Assembly: GCA_900074885.1 (NCBI GenBank)
Contig: FJUW01000013.1
Location: 405,486 to 469,485, forward strand
Direction of reading: 5' to 3'
Source: Rhynchosporium graminicola
Taxonomy: Eukaryota; Ascomycota; Leotiomycetes; Helotiales; Ploettnerulaceae
DNA: 64,000 nucleotides
Shown piece after piece: positions 22,357 through 34,443 of the stretch (position 1 is the stretch's first letter; each line of letters opens with the position of its first letter). The notes beneath the pieces were generated by a model that made no database searches, was not told the DNA's origin, and saw only the letters and a list, made by a program, of their open reading frames with translations. The translations under genes were made by a program, and so were the position numbers.

Positions 22357-24317
22357 ATGACAGTCCGCAATAAACAACCTGCTTTTCCTGCTTCTCCTGA
22401 CTCCCCATCTACATCATCACCACCTCTGCGTCCTAGCTCGCCCTCAATCCCTTTACCGAGACTTCGATCAACCCCTGAGTTATCTGTACACTCAATTGAT
22501 ACGTACTCCTCTGATGAAGTTGTTGCTCTAGCTGGACCACCACAAGATTTCGATACCGATATGGAGCCAGAGCAGTCAGGTCATAGGCGGCGGCGGAGCA
22601 GTATTATGAATTCTTTAAAGGCAGACACGAATAGCAAGAGAAAATCAAGGCGGAGAGGAAGCCCAAACAGCGGAGCAGCTACAGGCGCAGATGATAGTCT
22701 GACAGAGGATCCGAAGCTGGAAAGGAGTACGGACGAAAGCTTGAGTGATGGAGAGTTGGATGATCTAAGCGATGATGGGTTACAGGACGACGAAGAGACG
22801 GGGTTGACGGGCAAAGATAAAGGGAAGAGGAAAAACAAAAGGAGGCGAAATACACTATTGGATCAGAGGATAGCGGGTGAAGTGAAGGTGGTAATATCCG
22901 ACGAGGAGAAGAAAGAGGCGGATCAGAACGTGGTGAGGAAGAGCTTGATTAATGGCTTGTTGATTTGCATGTGGTATGTGTTATCGTTATCAATATCAAT
23001 TGTAAGTCTTCCAGCCTCCATGAATGTCACAGGTCAATCAATATATTTACTCTCCAACAGTATAACAAATGGATGTTCGACCCCAAACATCTAGACTTCC
23101 ACTTTCCGTTATTCACAACATGTTTCCACATGATTGTACAATTTACATTATCCTCACTCGTCCTCTTCTTTCTCCCTCAGTTCCGACCTCGATACGATTC
23201 ATTATCCAATCCTGATAATACCACACATGTCTCAGACGCAGACGCACAGAAACACGAGGAGGATAGCAAGAAGCCGCTCATGACGAGAATGTTCTATTTC
23301 ACTCGCATAGGGCCATGCGGAATGGCAACAGGATTGGACATTGGACTTGGGAACATGAGTTTGAAATTCATAACTTTGACATTCTACAGTACGTTTCTCC
23401 CTCTTTCCTATCGTATATAATCATACTAATGCCTCCCAGCAATGTGTAAATCCTCCTCCCTCGCCTTCGTCCTCCTCTTTGCCTTCCTCTTCCGCCTTGA
23501 AGTGCCCTCCTGGCGTCTCGTCGGGATAATATTCACCATGACACTCGGCGTGATAATGATGGTAGCCGGCGAAGTCGATTTCTCAGTCCTCGGCTTCATC
23601 CTCGTCATATCCGCCGCTTTCTTCTCCGGTTTCCGCTGGGGTCTCACTCAGATCCTTCTCCTTCGGAACCCAGCAACTTCGAACCCCTTCAGCTCGATCT
23701 TCTACCTTGCGCCTATCATGTTCTTCTCCCTTCTCATAATCGCCATTCCCGTAGAGGGATTTCCAGCGTTAGCAGAAGGTTTCAAGATCCTGATTGACAA
23801 GAAAGGTTCCATCCTTGGACCAGGCCTGCTACTCTTCCCAGGCGCTATAGCGTTCTGTATGACAGCATCTGAATTCGCTCTGCTGCAGCGAACGTCCGTT
23901 GTAACGTTATCCATAGCAGGTATATTCAAAGAAGTTGTCACGATCTCCGCAGCCGGGCTCGTGTTCCACGATCCTTTGACACCGATCAATATCTCTGGTC
24001 TATTTGTAACCATCGGTGCTATAGCGGCGTATAATTGGATCAAGATCAAAAAGATGAGGGAGGATGCGCAGCACGAAGCGCATTTGGCGAGGGTGGCTCA
24101 GAGGGGCGATGGCAGTGATGGGGATGACGAGGGAACGGAGAGTGAGAGTGAGACCGGGGATTGGAATACAGCCGGGGGAACTTATGTCACGAGCGATGGG
24201 GACATTTTGCCGAGTCCGGGATTCTACAAACCGAAGAAGGGTGAGGGTTCGAAGAAAACAGTTGAGAGCGGCATGGAGAGGAAGAAATTAGGCGTTGGAA
24301 AGGAGGTTAGCGAGTAA
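22357..24317 (+). CDS. SLC35/TPT-type nucleotide-sugar transporter-like protein (Ymd8-like)
   Basis: Exons 22357-23001, 23061-23388 and 23440-24317 encode 616 aa; the introns are 59 and 51 bp. The first ~190 residues are disordered, Ser/Pro-rich then acidic and basic (GKRKNKRRR), and probably cytosolic. The triose-phosphate-transporter domain starts at SLINGLLICMWYVLSLSISIYNKWMF, whose splice junction (SISI/YNKWMF) restores a conserved motif. It continues with about ten membrane segments, including FPLFTTCFHMIVQF, LDIGLGNMSLKFITLTFYTMCKSSS, TLGVIMMVAGEVDF, FRWGLTQILL, EFALLQRTSVVTLSIAGIFKEVVTI and GLFVTIGAIAAYNW. The tail is acidic and then basic. It resembles yeast Ymd8 and human SLC35C2, Golgi/ER transporters of uncertain substrate. 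Confidence 0.9.
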
Positions 24318-24690
24318 ACAATCGGCAGAAGCATGGAGTCGCGGGAATCGGAGTGTACTAATATGTAAACGAACGAGAAGGGCGGAAGTTAGCATAGCAT
24401 ACCCAGGCATTAGGATTGGTGCACCATCAGCAAGCAATGGATGTTTTTTTTGAGTATACAATGATAGATATGAGAAGGTTTTGATTTAAATTGCTCGTTG
24501 CTGGACTCAGATAGAGTGTCCCGTAGCAGATCTCATTTTCGTGAAAGCGAGTCCGGCTGATTGTTACACAACCACTCGCTACCTAGGTATCCAAGAGAGA
24601 TAACACACATCTCCCACTCTATATCCAATAAGCGCCAGTACAACAGTCAATGCTGTATACAATGGAGGAAAATTGAAACCCAAACACCAT
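24318..24690. other. Convergent intergenic region, no gene seen
   Basis: 3' regions of the transporter (plus) and mannitol-1-phosphate dehydrogenase (minus). Confidence 0.5.
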
Positions 24691-25952
24691 TTACGCCTCC
24701 GCTTGCACCCTTTGTACAACCTTAACGACATGCTCAAACAACTTATCGCTCTTCGTCAACCCACACACCTTCTCCACCACAGCCTCAGCCTCGTTCTCCG
24801 CCATGATCTTGGCCAGGTCCTCACTCTCCTGATCACCCTCCACATTCTGGAAACGGAACGCCATCTCCGCCGCATCAAGGAGCGCATCGAACGGCTTTCC
24901 ATCCTCCGCCAACTCAGCAGCCGGCCCGATGAACCTCTCCTTCCGACTTAACTTCCTCAAGGGCGCGCGACCGACGCGCTCGACCGCGTCTTCGAGATGC
25001 GGGTTCCCGATCCGCGTTATGATTTTCTCGACGTACTCGGCTTGCTCGGAGGCGTCGATGCCGTGTTTATTTACGATGAGCGTGCTGGTTTCCGAGAGAG
25101 CTTTGCGCACTTCGGAGAGGATTTGCTTGTCTTGGAGAGCGTCGTAGACGGTCGTCTTTTGCAGGTAGTAGCCGTGGTATGCGGCGGCGGCGTGGCCGGT
25201 GTTGACGGTGAAGAGTTTCCGCTCGATGTATGGGATCAAGTTGTCGACCCACTTGACGCCTTTGATGGCGGGGGGTTCATGGTCGTGGAACGGCGATCTA
25301 TCGACGACCCACTCGTAGAACTTCTCGAGCTTGACGTCGAGGCCAGCGTTGGGATCTTGGGCTGGGACGATACGGTCGATGGCTGAGTTTGCATAGCGGG
25401 CTCGCTCGTGGTGGTCTTCTAGACGGTCTTCCGATGTGTTCTTTGGGTGCTTGATGTGCTCTGCCAGAGTATCCGTTGCGCCGATGGCGTTCTCGCATGC
25501 GATGACGGCGAGGGGTGTTGCGTCGTTAGGACGGGCGTCGATTCCCTTCGCGATGACTGGAGCGATGAACTTGAGGATGTTAGGCCCAACGGAGCATGTT
25601 ACGATATCGGCGGTGGTGATCTCGTCGATCACATCTGCTTCATGGGTTTTCGAATTGATGGCACGGTAGTTGGAGATGGTGGTTGTGCTGTTGCCCTCGG
25701 CGCCGACTTGAATTACTTTGTAGGATTTGGAGTTTTGCAGCTGCTCGATTATGCTGTCCATGACATCACAGAAAACCACTTCGTATCCCGAGTTGTGGAG
25801 GCTGCGTAAAATATCAATATGAAGTTCCAGTTACACAGGTAAGTAGGGCCCGAATCGACTTGATTGGCCAATTGCGGGCTCTTTTTTCAAACTTACAATT
25901 CTGCTACAAATCCTCGGCCGATATTTCCGGCACCGAAATGAACCGCCTTCAT
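24691..25952 (-). CDS. mpdA: Mannitol-1-phosphate 5-dehydrogenase
   Basis: NAD-dependent enzyme interconverting fructose-6-phosphate and mannitol-1-phosphate in the fungal mannitol pathway (cytosol). Exon 1 is 25952-25897 and exon 2 is 25801-24691, with a 95-bp intron; the product is 388 aa, the standard length. The N-terminus [26 protein letters not shown] carries the GxGxxG dinucleotide-binding loop, and the splice falls inside AEF. Further landmarks are a [20 protein letters not shown] segment, [12 protein letters not shown], the [15 protein letters not shown] active-site region, and [27 protein letters not shown]. No key residue looks missing. Mannitol often serves as a carbon store and osmolyte in fungi. 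It converges with the transporter gene, and I see no functional link between them. Confidence 0.95.
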
Positions 25953-27098
25953 GTTTGCGAGTGGTGGTAGTGGTAGGGTGATTTGGAGAGTGAGGTAGGC
26001 GACGTGTAGTCAGTCAGATAGCGCGGTTGGATAGCAAGTAAGTGCTTGTTGGTACGTAGTAAGTAGGTAGTGGAGTATGTGCCGCAAGTGGCAGGACGGA
26101 GATTCAGTTGTCAGTGTGAGATAATGGTTTGAATGAGATTCAGAACGGGGAAAAGGAGAGGAGGATATTGCTGAGGCAGAGAAATGGCTCACTACTTATA
26201 CTTGACCAAGTGATTGAAGTAAAGGGAGCGGGACTCGGGCAGCGTTCGTTATCTGGTGGTGGTGGTGGAAGCGAGACAAGCACGATCAGCACGATGCTGC
26301 CATGCCAAAGTAAGTAAAACACGATTCAATCAAATCCCTTTCTTTACTTGTATCCATCCTCTCTCTCACTTTCCTCAGCAGCGAGGCTCGGCTAGTCTAG
26401 ATCTAGATCTAGCCAGAAATAGCTCGCTGTAAGTGGTTGTACTGTAGATCGGATTGGGATTGGCCAACAGGTGCGGGATATGATTTCATATCAGTTGTAT
26501 CATCGATCCTTGACGTACGGAATGCGTGTGCTAGGATCTCTTCAGTCTATTATGACGCAAAGCCGCGCCGGGCCCTGCCAATTGCGGTGCCTGAGCAAGC
26601 AAGCCTTTCCTCCGCCCATCTACCTTATCTTCCTTCACCTACGACGGGCGGACCTTTTTTACACCGCGGGCCATTCTACGACGTGTGAGATAATTTCCCG
26701 GTAGATTCCTAGATATGTACAGACAGTAATGAAGTTTCCATTGTGCCCTGGAAATCTTCACATTCTCACGACAGGAACCAAGTCTACCAAGTATACATAC
26801 AATCCTGGGATATCACTGAGGTACAGAGTTTTTCACGTGGACACTCTAAATCCAAAGGCACACACGGCTTGCTTGACTATCTACCACTGTAGAGCTCTCG
26901 CTGAACCAACTATACAAAGTGTATTAAGCACTTAGAGCTAGCTTGGATAAAGCTAGGCTAAGCAAGCTATTTGCGTTACAAGAGTCTTGATTGGAAAGAA
27001 AATTACGACATAAATCTCGTTAAGTCTTGTATTTATTTTATTGTGTATCACCTAGATAAGTTTGACTAATAGGCGGAAGCTACCTAGGTACCTACCTA
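25953..27098. other. Intergenic, no gene seen
   Basis: Promoter region of the mannitol-1-phosphate dehydrogenase gene, then unannotated sequence up to the Fot1/pogo-type element. A short CTAGAT palindromic run lies near 26395-26413. No gene is supported. Confidence 0.5.
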
Positions 27099-27891
27099 CA
27101 GTGAAACCCCTGTTATAACGATCACCGTTATAACGATATTTCCATTATAGCGATATATTTCCACGGACGGAGCGTTTTCTCATACAATTCCCAATATCAA
27201 CGATATCGTTACCAAATTGCCGTATATCGTTATATCAGTTCAGCTCGGTATGCCTCGAATATCAATTATAATTGAGCAGCGACGAGCTCTACGATAGGTA
27301 TTCCGGAGTTAGTTTACAAACGTCAGTGATACGACAATTTACAACTGCTTCCGGAAATCAACTCTAGTCGCAGCTCCAATAGCTCTTCCGATATCACCTC
27401 AGCTAGCTGATCTTGCATAGCTTTATCAACAAGCTTCAACAGTAGCAGATATCAGGGACGCTATGAGTTTGAGTAACTTCTTGAACCCCCCGGAAGAAGC
27501 TATAACGGACGCAATTGATATAGAGAACGAGCAGACTGACGACGCTTTATTACAAGAGATAATGGAAGATCACTTGCAAAGCGAAACTCCAGAAGATGAA
27601 GACGAGGCTGGAGACTCAGTTCTAGAGCCAGAATACTCTATTCAAGACGCAAGGCAGGCTTTAAAGGTATTACTTTGCTTTACAGAGAAGCAAAGAACTA
27701 TGAATACAAGTTATGTACGAGTAATTAAGCGCTACGAGCAGGAGTTGCAGTCTATAGAGAGAGACTCGCTCTCCCAGGGTTCCCTTGATAGGTGGCTTAT
27801 ATAATACAAACTCGTTCCTTTATAACGATATATCCGTTATAACGATATTTTTGACTGTCCCGAATCAATCGTTATAACAGGGGTTTCACTG
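27099..27891 (+). mobile_element. Fot1/pogo (Tc1-mariner) deletion derivative, 793 bp
   Basis: Both ends show a perfect 24-bp terminal inverted repeat beginning CAGTGAAACCCCTGTTATAA, flanked by TA on each side (27097-27098 and 27892-27893), the expected target duplication. Inside each end are further CGTTATAACGATAT-type subterminal repeats. The element is too short for a full ~1.6-kb transposase gene; only the 3' part of one remains (27463-27804). It is therefore a non-autonomous deletion derivative, possibly mobilisable in trans. Confidence 0.88.
27463..27804 (+). pseudogene. C-terminal remnant of a pogo/Fot1 transposase
   Basis: An open frame of 113 codons with features of the C-terminus of fungal pogo-type DDE transposases: an LNPPEEA-like start, acidic segments (DDALLQEIMEDHLQ, TPEDEDEAGD), ARQALKVLLCFTEKQ and a final helix ending QGSLDRWL. 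The HTH and DDE catalytic domains are absent, so it cannot act as a transposase. It has no premature stop. Confidence 0.75.
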
Positions 27892-29290
27892 TACCTACCT
27901 TACACAGGCAGGCATGATTGAGTTTCCAAGCCATGATCGAACTCTCGAGAGATAAGCTTAATCGAAGATAAAGCCGAGGGAATCGTGAATTAACGCACAG
28001 ACTCTACTTTGCACACATTATTTACCACCTGTATCAATCAAGCATCAAAGCAGGGTTTTCTATCAGAGCACCACATCATTTGATATATACGCATGTACGT
28101 AGTACTGTACATAGAGGTCCAAACCATCGACTGGACTCTAGCTTCTTTCAGTAGCCTGCCAAAATCTACCGTTCGGAATGGAGAAATGGAGTGCGGTACA
28201 GTAGTGGAGTCCCCCTCATGCACTGGATCGGTGCGTTCGCAGAAGAATGGAGATGGATACGGACGATGGGATGGATGTGCTGTACTTACTGATAACCGTG
28301 CGGTCAGTGGGGGAGAGAGAGCTGAGGGGTGGAGTTTTGATCCATCACCTTGCTTTCCGCACGGTTACCTACCTACCTATTTGTTTTGAAACAGAGAGCT
28401 TCACGTAGAGTACATGTAATTGGACTCTATGTTATGCGATGAAGTGGCTTCGAGTCCAGCTCTGGCTTGTGACGATAACAAGGACGGTGTCAAGGAGAGG
28501 AAGGTCAACTCGGACATCGTCACATCTTGCGAGGACTCAAGTGAGACAGACGTCCCATGACAAGGGACCGGGACCGATCATGACCCGAATCGGATCGGAT
28601 TGGATCATCGTGATGCTTTCGACAAGTTCCGCATGCATTGGTAGGATTGACTTTTAGCGGGCCGCGACTCTTAATTCGCCTCAGGCGGCCGAGGAAGATG
28701 GATGGATGGATGGATGAATGGATGGATGACATGAGTCGAAAACCCGATGTTTGATGATGTTGTCGATGATGCTATCGTGAGTGAGGAAGGATAGATGGAT
28801 AATATTACCTACCCCTCTTCGGTTACAATACCCCTCCATGCCACGTCAAGGTTTGTTATGTCATGTCGTATGGTAGCAGTCCGTCCGTCATTACATCCAT
28901 CCATCCTCTTTCTCCTTACACACACACACACACACACACTTATAAGTAAGTACTTATTCGTGCTGAGCTTTTCTGCTCAAGACATCAAGCAAGATATTAT
29001 ACGTTGCCTCTCCTTGAAGCTCGCCCAACCAACGTCTTGCTCATCCCCGCTTATTGAATCCTACTATATATATACTATCGTACCTATCAATCTCTTCACC
29101 ATACAAAGCGTTCCCAATTCTCATTCATCCACCTCGGTCCTACTCATCCCAGCGTCCCAGCAGCATGGCCCCCCATTGAGCCCGCTCCAACCCCCGGACC
29201 CCGCTCTAATTGGCTTCCTATCCACTTCGAATTGACAACATGGCTATTTTTCGGAGAAACGTTGTATCGTAAAAGCCTTTGCCGCCGATA
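27892..29290. other. Intergenic between two transposons
   Basis: No gene is supported. It holds a GATG run at 28697-28729 and an AC run at 28920-28940. Confidence 0.5.
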
Positions 29291-30583
29291 CAGTAGGGTG
29301 CAAAAAGTCTTCGCACCCCCCCCCTTGTAGCTAAGGGCGACTTACCCGATTAGGACGTGTAACTCTTGCTGCTTTTCTACGCGCCTTTTACCCAAAACAC
29401 TACACTTTTATAGGTAAATAAGATGCCTCGACTTGAATTACAGCCTCAAATGCGTGCGCGTATCGTTGAGTTATCTTCTGAGCACTAGTCAGCCCCTCGA
29501 ATTCATCGAAAATACCCTGAAATACCTCTTTTAACTATCCGATCTACACTTAAGAATTACCCTTTCGGTACGACTGATTTCACGTCAAAACCACGAACTG
29601 GAAGGCCTCGAGCCTTAACTGAAGAATAACGCGATCATATATATGATATTGTAAATCATTCGAACCCTCATATTAAGATACGCGACTTGCTACGAGAAGT
29701 AAACGACGATTATAAGAAGCGGTATATACAGAGCTTTCTTCGCTCGATGGATAAGAAGAAGTAGCTACAAAAGAAGAGACCTTTTATTACCCTAGCACAC
29801 GCAGAAGCTCGTCTCGAGTGGGCAATCCGGCATCAGGCATATACCCTTAACGATTAGATGAAGGTCTCGTGGTCTGATAAGTATACAGTTGAACGAGGAG
29901 TAGGAATAAAGCCGATTTAGACCTTTACTCGCCCTCGAGATCAATACTACGAAGCAGATATACAACCGGTTCGGTGCTCAGGGAAAGGAGTAAAGAAGAT
30001 GCTCTGGGCTGCTTTCAGCTATAATAGAAGGACAAGTTTAATACCTCTCGATGGAGATCCTCTTACTGCTCGTGGAGGGGTTACTTCGTGGGTTATACGG
30101 AACCTATATGAGGCGTTTCTACCAGATATAATAGTCGAAGGAGGAGAGTTTATGCACGACAGCGCAGGTCCACACCGAGGGAATATTATTAAAGAGATAC
30201 TTCGGGAAATGAATATTCGAGTTATGAGCTAGCCTCTATACTCTCCTGATTTAAATCCGATCGAAAACCTCTGGGCTTTAATGAAAGCAGAGCTTTATCG
30301 ACTACACCCTGAGCTCGAGCATGCTCCTGATACTGACGATACACTTGATGCTTTAGTACGAGGGGCGCAAGAAGCGTGGCACGCAATTGATAATAGAATT
30401 TTATATAGATTAGCTACTACTATGGACCATCGAGTACAATCTGTAATTGAGGCCAAAGGGTAGTATACAAAATACTAGAATATTACTTATTTACCTTGAA
30501 AAGCGGCATGTAAACAACTTCCTAATCGGGTAAGTCGCCCTTGGCTACAAGGGGGGGGTGCGAAGACTTTTTGCACCCTACTG
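29291..30583 (+). mobile_element. Tc1/mariner-type transposon, 1,293 bp, inactivated
   Basis: About 65-bp terminal inverted repeats (29291-29355 and 30519-30583) start CAGTAGGGTGCAAAAAGTCT and differ by about one substitution and one base in a C run. TA flanks both ends (29289-29290 and 30584-30585). It contains one transposase frame on the plus strand. The near-identical ends suggest a fairly recent insertion. Confidence 0.93.
29423..30463 (+). pseudogene. Tc1-type DDE transposase with six nonsense codons
   Basis: From ATG at 29423 to TAG at 30461 one frame of 346 codons runs without any frameshift, the normal Tc1 transposase length. Six premature stops interrupt it, at 29486, 29627, 29762, 29855, 29918 and 30230. 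Recognisable parts are the N-terminal HTH region with GRPR-like KPRTGRPRA, the first DDE Asp context (KVSWSDKYTVERG), the second (EFMHDSAGPHRGN) and the third acidic site (SPDLNPIENLW). Several stops sit where relatives carry Trp or Gln (for example just before PLYSPDLNP), as expected from G-to-A or C-to-T change. No functional protein is possible without readthrough. Confidence 0.92.
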
Positions 30584-33500
30584 TACAGCGCTTTTTTCTC
30601 GATCTTGCAGTACCTACCTCACACGGGCACACGATAATCGGATGGTCAAGCCAATAGCGAATTCTTCCTGGCGGCCCATACCCAATACCAAGACTCTTAC
30701 ATGCATCGTGCCTTTCTTGTGGGAAGGTCGTACACAGCCGCAAGGCAGCGTTACCCTCATTTACTTTCCCTCTATCTCCTTGTCGATTTGTTTTGCTTTC
30801 TTGCTATCTCTTTCTGCAGCTTTGAGCCATTTACCAGTAGTGCCTCTATGGAGATACGAGCGGATACAGTGGTAATTATCTCCCTTTATTATTCCCTACT
30901 CAAAATGCCTCATCTCATCTCACAATCTTCAAACCCAATTCTACTAGTATCTTACACATGTCGCTTATCACAATAAATCCCATTCCAGCCCACTCTCAAG
31001 CGAGGACATTCAATGTGCCTCATCTCATCCTTCAATTTCTCATCTGACATCCGCAAGTCATCCAATTGAGCTCTTTGCGCGATAGGCACAGACGGGCCGG
31101 ATATCAGGATGACACCATGAGGCAATTGAATCTTCTCGAATTGTCACGATGCTCGTTCCTGCGGACCGAGGATGCCTCGTAAGTTATACTAACTAAGTGG
31201 ATACCTCGCGTCCGATATTTTCCGAATTTGGAACTTTTGCAGACACAAGTCGAGTCAGCGGATTTCGAAACCGCCCACGTGTTCGAGGGAGTCTAAGACT
31301 GAAGTACAGCTGCATTAGTGTTAACGCTGTCTTTCGACAATGGGGAAGGTGGGGCATTTATGGGTTCTATCTTTTCTCATGTTTAGTGTGCAGTCTCGTG
31401 ACGAGTTGCGAAAGCTACACTGTCAAGCGAGCTTTTATTGTTATGGGAATTTCGCTAATAGATTCAATTTGTTCAATTCTGCAGCACTATTTATCGGGGA
31501 TTACCTCTCTTCGTTGGTTGATAAAGCTGTCGTTTTTATCTTCACACCTCTGTTTTGGACGGAGAAGTAGCAGCATGAGCGAGCAAGGTTTTGTTGTCAA
31601 AGAATGAATGATCGGACAGCTCAATATCATTCCGAGTATCTGCGAATTCCAAACGATTATCAGCCCATGATCTATCTCTTCCTAAGAAGGCCAAGCAGAG
31701 TAATTCCCATGATATCCGCCGTGCAATCAATCTAGAAGATATTCAACCGTAAATCATGGAAATGGTAAGCATGTGGATATTACTTGGAGATCGGCTGTAA
31801 AGGAACTGAGATGAGTTGCATCTGACTCTATCTTCGAACTCATCGGGTCGATAGTAACCTTACGCTTTCCAGTTACAAAACTAGATATCATCAAAATACT
31901 ACCTACCATCTGAAAGAAATCGCAATCTCGAAATACCGAAAGCTCTTTTCCCACATACCAGTATCCAGCTCCGTTTCTTCTTCACTACAGTTCAGAAATA
32001 GCTATGGTCTTGATCGCTACGAAGAAAGCATCGAATTTTAACATCCTGATCTTCCGGTCTCTGCATTTCAAGATCATATCCACAGAAATACCATCTCTAC
32101 CATCTCATCCCGCCCACGGGCAATTAATTCCTCGATTCTGACGTCTAAGTAGACGCCCCCCTTACTTTCCATGCGTTCTTAAATCGCGTATCAAGTACCT
32201 ACTCCCAAATCATCAAAGTCGGATTTTTCGGAACACACATCACCAGGTTAATTGTGCCATGCACACATAAAGCGATTCTCGATACACGGCGGATGAGTAG
32301 CGGCGGATGATTAGGTCGCGATAAGCAAGGAAATATACTTGTTGGTTTGTTTGTTTACGAACGAGCGAATTTAGCAGGACTACTGCACTGGTAGGGAAAA
32401 GAGCAGCATTAGTATATAGCATAGTCTATGATACTTTTGGACCCAAGTACGAACCACCTCTTGCTCTACTCTCTCTACCTGCGGGATATTCAAGAAGTGA
32501 AATCCACGATTCAACGTTTTTTCGAATAGTGCCAGCCCATTTCGCTTTGTGGCTTCACAGACGTTCAAGTTGTTGGTCGTTTCACTCTTCCTTCAGGGTT
32601 CCATTCGGAGAGAGTGAGGTATCCATTCATATGGTCGAAACTGTAATACTGCGAAGATGAATGAGCGAGCATGCATACAAAGAATAGCGAAAGTGACAGA
32701 CAGCAAAAGGGGAAACTCCATTACCAGAGATGGGAAAGGAAGCTTGTCGTTGTCTCGAGGTTCCCCAGTAGGGAATTTACATCCTCTTTTTCTCACATGA
32801 GTGTCTCGAGAATCCATCTTAGTCCTGATTAAGTAGCCAGGTACGATGTTTCCCACGGCGAGCATACACTAGCTCATGATTCCAGCCTGTACTCTTGCAT
32901 TCATAGGGTGTTAAAGGCGGACTTGCTTAGATTGTAGCTGATCAGAAGAGTAAGTAGCGGGGTGTAGTGAGGAAAGCTCCAGTCTACTGTATGGCTATGA
33001 GTAAGAGGTAGTTGGGACGAAGCCTTTGAATTTGTGGTTGAGTGATACCTCTGACTGGCAAATCATAATATCATCGGCTGGTAATCGCGCGGAGCTTCTG
33101 CGCGTAGGATGAAGCTATGGCTGAGTGAAGTCTACTTGGTTCTGAGTCAGTATCCCAAGCGAGTGAATTCCTCTGCTTCTCTAGGCTCGGGGTTGTGGAT
33201 GCGTTGGGCATAGAAGTTTGATCAGTATCGAGGTCGCTCACGCTTTCGTATTGTCGATAAAAGGAGGAAACAAACATAACTAAAAGAATGGTTCTGGATC
33301 CCACGTGGCTTGTCCCGTCAAAGGAAGACCACAGGCTGAATGGTCTTCATTTCTATGCCTAGATAAGATCATCTTGTGCACTTTCCCCCCTAGGCCAGTC
33401 TGTGTCCTTGCGTGAGGAGAGGTGCTGTTATTTGGATATGCGGCGGGTCGATGAAGATTAAGCGAGAAGCAATACCAGAAGCGCGGCTGTGCAGACGATG

Positions 33501-33697
33501 GCATATGTTGTTGTGCATGAAGAATGACTTCCTGAGCTTCGTTATCTCTATGCCCAGTGTTCATAGCCCCACTAAGGACCATGTATCATTCAGGTGAAAG
33601 GGATATGCTGACCAGTGTCCGTCAGATCTGTGGATTGGTTCATTCACACATTTACTCGTTCAGCCATACATACAGCATGTCTCTTCTTTTTCCTTCC
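30584..33697. other. Gene-poor 3.1-kb intergenic stretch
   Basis: Open frames of 60-136 codons occur on both strands (for example 31197-31607 plus), but none has a domain, family motif or convincing splice structure I can recognise. No repeat with clear ends was found. Confidence 0.45.
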
Positions 33698-34443
33698 TCA
33701 TATCACCCCTCCCTCCCCCTCCTCGTACCCCTCCGCGCTGTCACCCACCATATCACTCACCCTCTTCAAGTGTAATACCAGCCTATACGCACTACTCCCA
33801 TTCAAATAATACCTATGCAGCTTCTTGCTCCGTATAAAGCCCAGCCTCTCATACAACTTCATAGCCGGCACATTCGTCTCCTCTGTCTCGAGCACCACCT
33901 CATCTGCACCCCGCTCAATCATCGCGTCGATGGCTTTGCGGACGAGGGTGGTGGCTATACCGTGGTTGCGGTAGGAGGATGAGACGGCCAGCATAGCGAT
34001 ATAGCCGCGGAGAGTGGGGGGAGAATGCGACTGATGGGGTTCGAGTTTACAGATGATGACGCCGATGAGGCGGGAAGTGAGGGGGTTGAGTGTCTGTGAT
34101 ATGTAGTCAGAATCCATCAACGTACAATCACAAACACCCTCAGAAACGAGAAGGCTGCAAACATGATTTATTTGCAAATGTGTTGCAAGGGACTTTAGTC
34201 AATAGACCAGACGTCACATGAACTCACCATAAAGCACAAATCCCCCCATTGACACAGAAAATACCGATACACATAGATACTGTAAGGCTCGCTCAGGTCT
34301 TTGGAAATGATGGCTCGGATCGAGGGCAGGTATTTCTTCTCCAGAGCGTGCGAGTATTGGATGTATCGTAGTTCTGCGGGAATTTCTCCTTCTGCTGCCT
34401 TGGCTCTGTGCTCTAGTGCTGTCGAGCTGAGAGATTCTGCCAT
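33698..34443 (-). CDS. MAK3: NatC catalytic subunit Naa30/Mak3 (N-alpha-acetyltransferase)
   Basis: GNAT enzyme that acetylates N-terminal Met followed by hydrophobic residues, acting on ribosomes with Mak10 and Mak31. Exon 1 is 34443-34228 and exon 2 is 34093-33698; the 134-bp phase-0 intron splits CFM from TLNPLTSRLIGVIICKLE. The product is 203 aa. Family motifs include IQYSHALEKKYLPSIRAIISKDLSEPYSIYVYRYFL, HSPPTLRGYIAMLAVSSSYRNHGIATTLV (acetyl-CoA loop RxxGIA), VLETEETNVPAMKLYERLGF and SKKLHRYYLNGSSAYRLVL. An in-frame ATG at 34536 would add a 31-residue Ser/Lys-rich extension; the inner start fits the family better. Confidence 0.93.

Noticed and set aside
24997..25809. Plus-strand frames of up to 129 codons opposite mannitol-1-phosphate dehydrogenase
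   Set aside because: Mirror frames of a highly conserved minus-strand gene.
31197..31607. 136-codon frame in the gene-poor region
   Set aside because: No family resemblance and no neighbouring exons that would extend it.
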